Shown: piece by piece, positions 11,275-23,500 of the stretch
How the letters are laid out: each line of letters opens with the position of its first letter
How positions within the stretch are numbered: the first letter of the stretch is position 1
From: Strigops habroptila
Lineage: Eukaryota; Chordata; Aves; Psittaciformes; Psittacidae
Direction of reading: 5' to 3'
DNA: 64,000 nucleotides
Assembly (NCBI RefSeq): GCF_004027225.2
Contig: NC_044284.2
Span: forward strand, 41,650,420 to 41,714,419
Notes under the pieces: generated by a model
The model's database searches: none
What the model saw: only the letters and a program-made list of their open reading frames with translations
What the model was told of the DNA's origin: nothing
Position numbers and translations under genes: made by a program

Positions 11275-12265
11275 ACAGGGTACCCTTGGCTTGCAGGTGG
11301 CATGGAGGGGCTGGGGTGATGCTTACTGGTGTGGGCTGGCCAGGGGGGCCAGGACATACCTCAGCGCCAGGATTGTGGGGCTGTTGATGGGTGCAGGAGC
11401 CAGAGACAGGTCTGGGTGCTGGGGAGTGTGTGCGTACCTTCACATGAGGCTGACACACACCCACCCCTCCTGGGACCACTGTAACTAAAGTGGGATTTAC
11501 TGTGTAAACCCAGGGCTCCGAACATGTCCTGGCATGCCACACAGCCCTGGGACAGAGCGAGCTGGGATGCTGTCGTCTAAGGCCAGGAGGAGTGATTGGG
11601 CCTACGGGTCCGTGTAGTCTGTGGGGTGGGGAAATGGTGATGGGGTGAGAGGGGCTCCCTGGGTTAATGCTCCCCAGAGACCTGTGCTGGGGGGAGGAGG
11701 GGGTTCCCCCCACTGCTACCCCCAGGCACCTTGTGTTTTGGGAGGAGATCTTGTGCCTCCTGACTCTGTGGAGGTGCTGGAGGGCCCTGAGCAGGCAGCC
11801 GGGGGGATCAGCCACCTGCAGTGCTCCTTGAAGAGCAGAGCAAAGCCCCTCTTCCCTGCCCTGGTGAGCAGCACTGTAGGCTGGGAGCAGCATGGGGTGA
11901 CAGGGCTGTTCTCCTTTTCCTGTGCACACTGCTGGGACAGCAGTGGCGACATGCCTGCAAGTATTCATAGCTAACTAGGGGGGTCTGCGCTCCTGCTGCT
12001 GGTTTGGGTTTTGTTTTTTCCCAGCCACAGCAGGGAAAACTCGCACTGTGGCACCAGGGTGGCTGCGCAGGGACAGGCCTCTGCAGCAGGCACCAGGGCC
12101 AGCAAGTGGAGGAAGCAGCAATGGCTGCCCTCTGCATGCTGACGCCCCACATCTGGGCAGCATCTGCCAGCAGCTACCTGGTGCCATGAGACCCCCCCCC
12201 TCCAGCTTGTTCCTGAGCAAGGGCCACCGCAAGAAGGAACAGTCATCTCTGCTGCTGCCCAGTGT
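11275..12265. other. intergenic gap between convergent KIAA1614 and STX6
   Basis: About 1 kb between the two 3' ends. I see no coding frame, RNA gene or repeat here. Confidence 0.6.
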
Positions 12266-12285
12266 GGCACAGCAGCAGCAATGAG

Positions 12286-12291
12286 TTTATT
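12286..12291 (-). terminator. polyadenylation signal of STX6
   Basis: TTTATT on the + strand is AATAAA on the STX6 strand, giving a 3' untranslated region of about 2.25 kb. A second AATAAA on the same strand at 13228-13233 could give a shorter transcript. Confidence 0.6.
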
Positions 12292-14522
12292 TAGTGTTAA
12301 AGGGAGCAGCACCAACAACAGAAAAAGCCAATGTACACAGAAAAGGGACTGAAGGCTGTTTGGTGGCTCACGGTAATGGCAGTAGCTGGGCCATCCTCCA
12401 GTAGTGTGCTAGTTTAAAGAAGGAGCAGTCCTGCATGGAGTGCCATTTGCTCCTGGAGGATGCACAACTATGCTGAAAACAACATGGGAATCAGCAGTGT
12501 GCAAAGACCGGCTAACAGCGATCCCCACTCCCTGGTCAGACTCACGCTCCTGGGAACCTGCTCTTGGACAGGTATTAAGCCCAAGGAGCCGTGCAGACAC
12601 TGTGATAGACAGCCTGGGAAAGGAGCCACTGCATATTTCTTGTGGTGACACCAAAAGAAATGAGGTGCTCTGCAAGGACAAAGAGCAACTGCTGAAACCA
12701 TTAGTGCGGGCTGGTGCCCAGGGCATGTGTGCGTTGCTGAGGAGAGCACCTGACCAGGTGTGTGCTAGGGCAGCTCCATCTCACATACTCCCTACCCCAG
12801 CCTGGTGCCTGGCTGCAGAAGGCACGGTGCTGCTGGCTGTCAGCACCCAGCGCCTGTGGCGGGCAGGATGGTCACACAGCCGCTGGAAGGGAGCCACAAA
12901 CCTGGTGGGGAGGAGTGTTCAGTCCAGGCTAAGCCTTCTGGTGGTGAGCTTACTGCTACGGGAGGATGATCTTCAGGGGTAGGTTGCAATTTCAGAAGTA
13001 TTAGCATCAGCACCAATTAGCTTCCTCCCCCAGCCCCATCTGAGAGCCAGATGAGAGGTAAGCCAGCCTGGCCTGAGTCTTTTGGTGTTTGCAACTTAAA
13101 TATGGGAGCAGACTTTACTAAGAAATCGCTTTTGCTTTTCTGAGGAGTCACCCCATATCCTGCAATTGGCATTAGCAACATGAACCCCCCAGCTGCGTTT
13201 CTCCCCTGTGATACTGCCAGGGTGAGCTTTATTCACCACATTTTGGTATCAACCACCTGGCTAATTCTTAATTCACGGTACAAGGGAGACAAGTAGGCTA
13301 TCCAACACTGCTGAGACAACTCGAGCGACAAACAACTCAAAGGTAACAGGACTGGGAAGTAATACAGAAATGTGACCTAGCTTTGAATCTCCTGCCTTTT
13401 AGTTGCTCACAATGGAGGTGTCAAAAAAATAGCAGTTGGGAAAATTAAGACATCATATTTACAAGTTCATATGCACTTAAAGTACATAATTGAGCCTCAT
13501 TCCTCTGATAATGTGTGTTGTGCACCTGCAGAGACAAGGTGGCTTGAACGGTCATGAAAAAAATCTTTAAAGTTTTTTTTTCCTTAAAAAAAATAAGTTA
13601 TTTTAGACCTGACAAATCACTTGCCAAAGGGAAGCAGCTGTTAAACAGAAGCAGTTACTCAGTTATACAAGGGCAAAGAAAGCATCAGTCAATGAGCTTC
13701 AGAGGCTCGTATAACGAAGGAGGCAATTTTAAAAGCTTTAAGAAACTCACTCTCCGGCTAACTGTTGTTTGCCAGCTTTCAGCGTGCAGCAACCCAAGTT
13801 TAAAGCTCTGGGGTTTCTAATCGCGCCCAGCCAGCCGATGGCAGGACAGGACAGGACATGATACCCTACGGCTCACCTGCGTGCAAGCTTCTGCCAAGCA
13901 GTGGTGGATGTGAGCTCTGCTGCAGACTCGCTGCGGTACCTCGGCGGTAGGTCGGCAGCACGGAGCCAGCCCACAGGAGGAAGGCAGCGTGGGGCACGGG
14001 GAGTTCAGCCGGGGCTCCCCTCCCTCTTCAGGGCTGCATGGACTTCCATGCCACCATTCCTCCCAGTAATGCCTTTGGCTGGCAAGCACCGCAGGCTGGC
14101 GATGCAGTTTGTAATGCTCAGTGAATTAATTCCTCCCCCTGTCCTGTCCTCCCCAAGGCTCGCTGCTCTGTGTCTGCATCCGACCACAGGTGGCTCAGGA
14201 CCAATGCGACCAGCTCCTACCTGCACAGGGTGGAAGCACAGAGGTCAAGTCCCTCTCCAGCCGCCTGGGTCCAGACCTGGAGCTCAGGTGCAGATTGCAC
14301 TGCACTGGAGGAGGGAGCAGCTCTAGTCCTGCACCCCCTCTCCCCAGAGCCCGGTGAAACACCAGCAGAGCCGAACCGCGGTCCTCAGAGGAGAACGGTG
14401 AGAGCCGGGTGTGGGTTTTCTTGCTGGGATCTCTGTGTGTGGACGGAAATGGTGAGAGTTTCATTTCCCTGTGACACCAGGGCGAGGGGGCAGGGACGGG
14501 GCATCCGAAGAAGTTTAGTCCA

Positions 14523-14599
14523 TCACACGACGAAAAACAGGATGAGCACCACCAGCAAGATAACGAAGAGGATGATAATTGCACACCACTGCCGTCGAT
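14523..14599 (-). CDS. STX6: STX6 exon 8, membrane anchor and stop
   Basis: Acceptor ccttccag. RRQ precedes the 21-residue hydrophobic anchor, and TGA at 14525-14523 follows the last valine. The anchor is typical of tail-anchored SNAREs. Confidence 0.96.
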
Positions 14600-17500
14600 C
14601 TGGAAGGAGAAGGACGTGTTAGTCTTCCTGCTTTAACAGGGAAGGAAAACTGGGGGAGAGCTTTTCTTTGCTGTACTGCTAGGAGCCCAGTTTAAGTTTA
14701 AAGAAGCCTGAAAAAGCCAAAGCAGCAGCTCCTTTTACCATGGGGCAATGGTGTTTCTCCTCCAGATACGTCCGTGGGAATTTTGAGGCTTCTGCCCAGC
14801 CAAGTTCAAACAGATTTGATAAGCTGGTTCAAAAGCAATCAAGAAGAATAAGCAGAGAGCTGCTGTGTGTTGCTGCTCATTCGTGGAATAACTTGTCTGT
14901 TGGAGGAACAAGAAGGGGTTCTGCGAAAGCTGCCCAAAAGACCTCTGCCAGGAAGAGCCTATGGCAGTTCCCTGGAGGAGAGTGCCAGGAATGAGGTTTT
15001 TCCTTGACATCTTTACACCTTGCTGGCCTTGTGCATGCTCTGCAGAAGCTCAATGCTGCACTGCCTCCAAGAGCTACTCTGTCTGCGGCCACGTCTGCAT
15101 GGCAGAGAGAAAGCCCCTGTGGTCCAGCAGTGGGGACAGGGCTGCTGGCACGCCCCAACTTCAGGGCACAGCAGGGAGGAGCCCTCCTGGTCAGTCCCAG
15201 CATGTATGATGCCAGGGATAGCAGAAATGCTCATTCACAACTCTCAGAAACACTCTGCAATGCCAAAGCATTTTTCCCAGAGGAAAGGGGAGATACGCAA
15301 GGTTTGCCAGCGGTCAGGCTGTCACTGGGCTTACTGGTTATCCAAAGTGCACTGTCAGCACTCCAAATGGTCTCTGTAGGGCTGTATTTGCACAGCCTCA
15401 TAAATCCCCTGTCCAGCCTAATCCTGCAGAGCAGGAACACTTCTCCTCCTGACTCACTGCTGCTCCTCGTGCTACCCCAGCACCCATGGGAGAGGGGTGA
15501 TGGAGGAGGCGGCCACGGGCGCAGCGCCAGCACTCGGAGCAGTGAGCTGGCGGCAGGGGACTTCCCGGCAGGCACGCCGGGCTTCCTGTTTGCTCTGCCC
15601 GCGGCGCACTGCCAGCCCACCGGCTTCAGGCACAGCCTTATAAGGACTTTTCTTGTGGGTTCAGCCTCCCCCGGTGCAGAAGTCGCCTCTTTCCTCCACC
15701 AGCTGAGAGATCTATCTGACTGACAACAGGCCTGCAGCCGGCGGGCGCCAGCAGCCTGAGGGCAGGTGGGATTTGGGAAGGGGATTGCTGCAGGCGTTTG
15801 GTGCGGGGGAAGCCACACACAGTGGTGAGTGTTTTATGGCACCTTGAAAGCTTTTGTTCCACAGGCAGCCCGGGAAACTGCAGCAGAGCAGGAGGCTGCA
15901 GAGCTTCCCCTCCAACCATCTAGAGGGGATTTTCCCACTGCAGCGGTAGCAGCATAAATAGAAAGGCATCTGTAAATAAAACAAAGGCAAAGGACAGGCT
16001 GCAGAGCAGTGTCTGGGCAGGAGCAGCTGCAGGGCTTGGAAGTCTTCCCCCTATTGCAAGCAGTGAGAGCTGCTCCCTCCCCTCTGCTCAGCTCTGGGAT
16101 GGCTGTCAGTGGGTGGGAGCACACAGCATCCCACAAAAGATCTGAGAGCTTGTCTCTCCCTTCCCAGGACTGGATCCCACTTCCCAGGACCTACCACTTG
16201 TCATGTGAGACACTTTGGCGAGCTTCTTCATGACGTTATCAAGCCGCGACTGAGTAGTGTCTAACTCGTGGGAGAAGTCATCCAGCATCCTAGGGACAGA
16301 GAAGCAGGGCATTCGTCAGCAAGTGGCACATCCCATTGGGATTTCTCAGCGTGCTTATACACTGACCAAAACTCTTGATGTGATCAGTGCACCACGCGTT
16401 GGCAGAGAAAATGAACGTGGGCTGGTCTCCTGAAAGTATCCAAAAGGGGGGAAAAAACTTGCTGAAGCAGCCGCGCTGCTGCTGAGTGGGAAGTCATTTG
16501 GAACTCTTGTCAGATTGGTCGCCCCTGCATGTTCACATCTGAGCTATATGCACTCCTGCAAGGTGAGGAGCGGGGTTTTCCCTCCTTTTAAGAGGAAAGT
16601 CTCATTTATAATCTGTGATTAGCAGAGACCAGTTAGATAGATCTAGGTACAGCTTGGACTTGAAATCTCTTTTCTTGTTCAGGGCTTGTAGTTAAAGCAA
16701 AAATCTTGTTCCAGTCGTGTATCAAGCAGGAATGAAATTTGCAATTGCTTTTCAGGTGCTTTCTAAGCTCTGCATGGAAGTTACCCCTCTACTTCTTCCA
16801 TACAAAGCCTGTAACGAATCTGAAAGCCTTCCTGAAGCTGTGCTTTGTCAATGCCAAGCACCTATTTGAAGAGAAATGAGCACATCCACAATCAAGATAC
16901 CAATCCAATTGTCTCCAGCCAGCAGGACTGTAAAGCTTAATACATTTAAAAGGACAGCTTCCTTCAATTGGAGTTCTACAGCACTTGTTAATCCTTCATT
17001 CAGTGGGGAAAGAGTCGTAAAAAAACTCACTGCAGTAGTTATCTGCCACTGTCTAGCAAGCACTGATGGCTTATGCGGTGATCTGGAAGCACACACACGA
17101 CACTGATCTGCTTCCTGAGAGCAGAAGACTCTCATGCTGCAAGGCTTCATACAGTAGGTGGGTTTAAAGTTCCTCCTTTCCATCAAACAAGACATCCCTT
17201 CACAAGGGGCATAGCCTTCCAGACTGCTATCAGCCAAACAAAGAGGGTTTTCAGGCATGAACCCTTCAAGCCTCTCTGGAAGTGGCAGCTGTTAGCCTGC
17301 ATAACTGGAAACTTCATGCACTTGTTTGCAAAGGACAGGAACTGGGAAAAAAAAAATCTAATTTATATGTAAATGATGGATGCAAATTACTCTGTGAGTT
17401 ACCCTTTAACCTTTTTCGTGGGTGAGGGATATTTTTAGCTTTAACTATGAATAGCAGCTCTGTGCTGCATGTTTCAGAGTGGCAAGGCAGAGCTGAAAGC

Positions 17501-20500
17501 TCCTGGGTCAAGCAGTTACCCAGGGGCAGCAAAAAAAACTGTGGAGTGGTAAAGTGCCCAGTATCCCCATTACACAGCACCTCCCTCCCTCATCTTTTCA
17601 GCACTGCTAGCTGCCTAAAGCCAAGAAGCTAACTGTGTGTCTCAGGGGGAGTATGGAGAAAGGAGAGAGAAGGAAAAGTAAACTGGCAGCTAAGCCTGCC
17701 CTAGGTGCAGACTTTCAGATGAACAAGGCTGCAGCTGGATCCTTGCAGGCTGCAGTAACAAATGCTTTCCATTGCCTAAAATCAAAGGCCAGCTAGGAGA
17801 GGCTGCCTAAGGGACTAGTAAATTCAAGGCCCTAACAGGGGCAGAGATATGTGTGTGAGGACCTCCAGCTGTGTTGCAGCCAGCCTCATACTGGGTTTTT
17901 GGTGCTGCATCTAACACTTACACTGCTTGCTCCTCCAGCTCCCCACCAATGCGCTGGGACATGTTCTTCAGCACTCCAATGCTGCCAGAGACCAGCTCCA
18001 ACTGCTCATCTTGCTGCTCCACAATCAGCTGGGGCCAAAGAGAAAGGAAACAGGCAATTACAGGTCTGCTACGTCCTGCAGTGGGGTCAGAGCCAACTGA
18101 TCTGCTGCACACTCGCTGCTCAGCCAACATCAGCTGCAGAGCCTGGGTACAGACCTAAGCCACAAGGAATGAGGACCACATTCCTAAGAAATGCTGGAGA
18201 AGTGACAGCCACAGGAAAGCCTCCCCGGCATGGCATCCCCATGGCACAGCAGGCTGCAGCCTCCTGACACCCCTGCAAATCCAGCCTCAGCTCACCTATG
18301 CCCCCTCCCTTCCCTGCTGCACCCACCACTAAAGAGACTCTTGAAAGCCACAGGGACTCGTCACCAAAACCTCCGCAAGCCCCCCTGCCCCCAAGCCCAT
18401 GGCAGGTATGGGAAATGCTCATGGCAGGTATGGGAAATGCAGCCTGGAACATGCTGCAGGTAACAAGGGGTTAATGTGAGTAGAAGGCTTTTGCAGCTTC
18501 TACAGCTAAAAATAGCAAGCCTGGCTCTGAATGTGCCAAAGGAATAGGTCTGCTGATGTTTTAAGTCACTATCAGGGCACAGTCACACTGAGGATTAGAT
18601 TTACCCTAGTTACCTATTTCTGAATCTATTTATCTTCCCAGAGTCACTAGGTAAAATTCAACTGAGAGCTGGGGCGGCGGCGTGGCTCAGGAGCTTTAAC
18701 AGAGTTTGCCACCCCGGAGAAGTGCCTGTTTAAAGGCCTGTATTTGGGTGGGCTGCTGTACACTGCCTGGGCACTTCTCCAGGCAAACTCCCCCGGTGGC
18801 GGGAAGTCCCTCACCAGGGGTTCTTGCAAAGCCCTCACACAGGCTTTCTCACGAATCTCATGTTGACAAAGGCAGGAAAAGGAAACAGGCACGTGCTCCT
18901 GCTCCCAGCCTGTTCTGATGAAGATGCACACAAACAACAGCAAACATCAGCTCATTTTTTAATCAGGGGAAGTTGCGTAAGAGAAATGGGCTCTTTGCTT
19001 TCTGCAGTATTTCTACTGTTCCAAGGATTTCAGCAATCCTTGTAGTGCTAAAGCTTAGTGTGCTACATCTTCCAGATCATGCTGATTGCCTTCTGTACAG
19101 AGCAGGAGACCCAAGCCTCAGGGGTTAAAAACTCTGCACCAAGATGCATCCAAAGCTTTTCTGTACAAGAAATGCATGCACATGTATATGCTGCAAGCAA
19201 AGAGGAGGGCTGTCAGGCTCCTGGATTCAGACCAGTCAAGGACTTAATTTTTTTGGCTCTCTCAGCCTACACCTCATCCCCCCAGCACCCATTTGGCAAG
19301 CAAAGCTATTTAGTCTGTGTGGTGCCAGCTGCCTTACCTGTTGTTGAGCTTGCTGCTCCTCAATGAAGTGTGAATTTGCTAATTGCAGGTCCCGGTCCAG
19401 ACGGCTGTATTTGTCAGGTCCAGTGCTCCAACTCTGACTCCCACTTTCTCCCAGGAGTGCCTGAACAGATGCAGAGAGCCCTTAGCAACATCTTTGTGTC
19501 TGCTCACAGCCTGTCCACAGGGTGTAGTGGGAAGGCAGGCAGGGCAGTATTTCTGTATACATGCATACAGCATCATTTTCCTCCTGCTCTATTGCTACTC
19601 AGCTAGAGTGCTATCACAACTAGAACAACACAATGCCAAAATGCCAGCCTGGGAAGTCTCTGCAGCCTGATTACTGCAGATATGCCTCTCCAGCAGCAGG
19701 AGAACTGGAACAGGATTGAGAGACAGTGCATGCAGGAGGTTTGCACAGTACAAAGGACTAGCAAAGGTCTGCTCAAGAGACAGCACTGTGTGCTAGGACA
19801 CGTAAGCTGCGAAGTATCCAGATATATTGTGTTAACAGATGTATAGCTCAAATGAACACTGTGCTACAGTGACAGGGGCATAAGAGGGTCTGGATAAAGT
19901 ACTTAACCAGTTGAGCTGACAGTAAAATAGTGCAATACATAACCACAGCTGTGTTGTATGCTCATGTTCTTTGATTCAGGCTACCTGTGCCTGGAGGGAT
20001 GCAGCTTTCCAGCCGAGTCTGGTCCCTGGAAGGGATGTAACATAAGCAGCAGATGCTGGAGAATGAATGTGGCCCACAGGTGAGGTGCTACACCCTGTAT
20101 CACTACAATGGGTTAGGGAGCTCTGCCCATCAGCATGAAGGCAAGGCCAACTTGTAATGACACAGTCTTACAGCTTCTGGTTGTGGACAGGAAGAGGCGA
20201 CCAAGTATTTGTGAAGAACAGCAAGACGTGACTAGGCTGCTCTGGCAGGCTAGAAACAAGACTGTCTTGTGGTTCATCTGCCTTACAAGGTTCAAGAGGG
20301 GTAAGGAAAGCTGATGGACCAACTCTGCAGGAAGCCAATAGGACATCTGGCTTTGCCCCAAGACACTGAACAAGCTCCTGGTTCTCTCCGGTTCGTGGCA
20401 AGCGCAGCTATCACTTATTTAACATGGTGCACCAGTTACTGCAGCTTCAACAGAAGAGCATGTTTGCCATCCTTAGCCTGTGAGGGTCAGGTTGCCAGCA

Positions 20501-23500
20501 GCCAGTCTCTCAGACACAGAGGCATGCTGAAGAGGGGCTGCAGCGCAGCTCAGCACAGGCTTCGTGGTCTGTAGGGAAGGCAAGGAGCTGGGGAAGGGGG
20601 AGGAAGACGGCAAGGGGAAGTCAGTTTTCCTGACCAGATGTCGCCACACGAGCTGGGCCATATGGTCTCCTGCAGCTAGCAGGAACTTTGCGCAAAGGAA
20701 GGCAGCCAAATGCAGACACAGCTACAGACTTGTTTGAGCAAGAGTGTAAAGGACTTTGCTTCTTCAAGTGTTTACCAAGCATATCTACTAACCCTGTAAC
20801 AAGCTCAAGTATCAGCTCTGTCCTTCAGTACCTTGTTGCAGTTTGTAATTATTGCCACAAGATAAGTTACTTGTACGAAGTGTGCACCAGCTTTTACTGA
20901 GGCAGCTCTGGAAATCAGTTCTGAGATCTCCTTACAGCCTCCCCGCCAGCCAGGAAGGAGCACAAGCTGCATCTATTTCTATTCCTTAGATTACATGTGC
21001 AGACAACCTGAGAATCCTTGAGCTTCTTCCATCTTATTACATGGCTAACTATTACGACAGACAGCTGTGTGAAAGAATATTGCAGCATCTTGGCTCCTAA
21101 ATACAACAGAGCACAGGATTACATTCGCTGACTGGATTCTGAGTCTGTACCCTAGAGGAGAGAGATTCCCCTTTCCACGGGATGATGCAACATTGGCAGT
21201 TGTACACAAACAGATCTGAAGACAGAGACAGATGGTGAGTGCTGACCTTCTGCTTTGAGAGACAGGCTTGGAAGAGGGTGGCAGCAACATGCCTGCAAGA
21301 CCAACTCACTCAGGTCAGCAAAACAGACATGGTTCAAACACATAGCTTTGCTGCAGCATGCAAACCCCTTCCCAGAACAAACGTTTTTAAGGGGATGAAC
21401 TACAGACAGGACATATATTGTAATTACAGCTCGTATGCAGTTTTTTTTCAATGCTATACATTCTACCTTACGATGTGGAGCCTCAGAGTAAGTGAAAATG
21501 GAAGTTTCACCTAACACATACCTTAAGAGAAAAGCTGCTAGAGCTGATAAATCCTCCTCATTCCTTAAAGTACCAAACAGCCACAGCGTTCATTTAACTT
21601 GCCTGTTTCTGGTTCTCACCTGCCTGTTTCTTCTTTCAGCCACTGCTTGCATGGAGGAGTTTGACATCTGATCCTTCATTTCCTGTTGGTTCAACAAAAG
21701 ATGTAGTATGTGAGCATTGGATTTGAGGTGACAGGCAGTTTCACAGTGGTACAGGGCTGTCTACATCCAGCAAGGCTACTTTATGAGCAGTGAGGGAAGG
21801 GAGATTTTCTTTGAAAATGTAAAAATTTGAAGAATCTGGAAGGATACTGCAGAAAGCTTCATTGCAGTTCATCATTTTACTAATACTAGAATCAAGAGCA
21901 ATGAGATATTTTGAAAATACTCCTTTTTACTACTCTTTTTGCTCCACTACAGCCAGAAACATTTTGATCTGTATAATATTAAACTAATGTTCCCATTGAT
22001 AGACTGTAAGGAAGAATCATGTTCTTCAAAGTTCTGGAAGCCTGTAACCCCCTGCACTTTATTCCCAGTTGCATCTGGGTTTATATTGCATAGGACAAGA
22101 GAGATTTCCTGTCCTGTGGCAATCCTCTCCGACTATGCCTATGTTTTCTCTTCTATCAGTTCAGTTTTGCTGCTGAGTTCCTGGAGAAGATCACTAGCCA
22201 CAGAAGGCTCCCCATCACAACACTCTAGTTTTTATAGGGTAGATTAGTAAGTAGTCAATATGATCTAGCAGAGGTTGATCCACCAGCAGAATTCTGATGT
22301 CACCAGGACATTTAGGTATGTTTTACTGTTCAGAGGTAATACTTCACTTAAGAGCACTGGATCCCACTCAGTTACTTCACCAGCTGCTGTACACCATGAA
22401 TTCCCCGTGGAAACTGGAAGTCAGCTGCACAATGCCACTAATGAATCTCATTTAACAATAAGAGACACTGCTCCAAAACCCATTAGCAAGCAGTTTTCAG
22501 CCAGAAAAAAAAGAGGACCATAGTGTGGGCTTGCCTAATCCTGCCTGTTTGGGAGTGCTCTACTCTGAGGGCAAGGCAGCCAACACATGCCTGCTACATG
22601 GGGCGGTGTGGTTTAGGGATCAGTTCCCAGGCAGCAAGCCTTAGGAACCGCATCCAGATCACAGGGCTGCAGGTAGGGTAACAAGCTTTCCACCAGCCAC
22701 AGCAATGCGTTTTGTGAAATAGGAACATCAGAGTCATGAGGGGCAGCAGAAACTAAGCTATGCTTAGTGTAGCTATTAATAGGAAGAAAACTTCCTAACT
22801 AGCAGCTTGTTACCAGGCAGTGATGCTTTTGGGAAGATGTTGCTTCTCTATTTGTTACCGCCAAGTTGTTAAAATCTTCCTTTTGCTTCTGAAGTGTGAA
22901 CTTAAACTAAAAAACCAGATCTTTCTTGAGTTAAAAATAAATCTAGTGGTTGTTTGGGCTATTTTGTAGAGATAGGAAGTTGAAGTCACCACGTCAGTAA
23001 TGCTAGGCTTTAACCATCTGTCAGTGTTCAAAGTGGACTCTGTTTTGAAGACTAGTGCTACAAAAGCACAGGACAGTTGCAATTTCCTTCAACTCTGAAG
23101 GGAGGCTCCAGCCTCTCCTGCATCACAGCAGGGTCTTTATTCTTCCTCTCCAGTTACTAGAGGTTCCCAGGCTTGCTGTTGTAAGAGAGGTGTGAAGACT
23201 TAAAAGAGGCAGCAGCAGCAAAGGAGGGTATGCCCCAAACCCATATGGGCGAGCACAAGGGGAAGAGAAGGAAGCCTGAGAGAGAACAGGTATCAGGTTT
23301 ATTCTCTGCTCTTCAGTATGAAAATGGCCACAAGCGTGCCTGTATCTAACCACCTAATCACTCCCCCCACCTTCCCCATGCTACCTCCTCCTCATGCTCC
23401 CACCCCAAGGCCACGTTCCTTACCCTGACCACCTGCCGCGTGCTCGTAATGAAGGCTTTCCTGATACCCAGCTCCGTGGCATCAAGGTTGAATTTCCGTG

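Noticed and set aside
15004-15723. Open frame of 239 residues on the + strand in STX6 intron 7
   Set aside because: No family resemblance, antisense to STX6, no splice signals or codon-use pattern supporting it.
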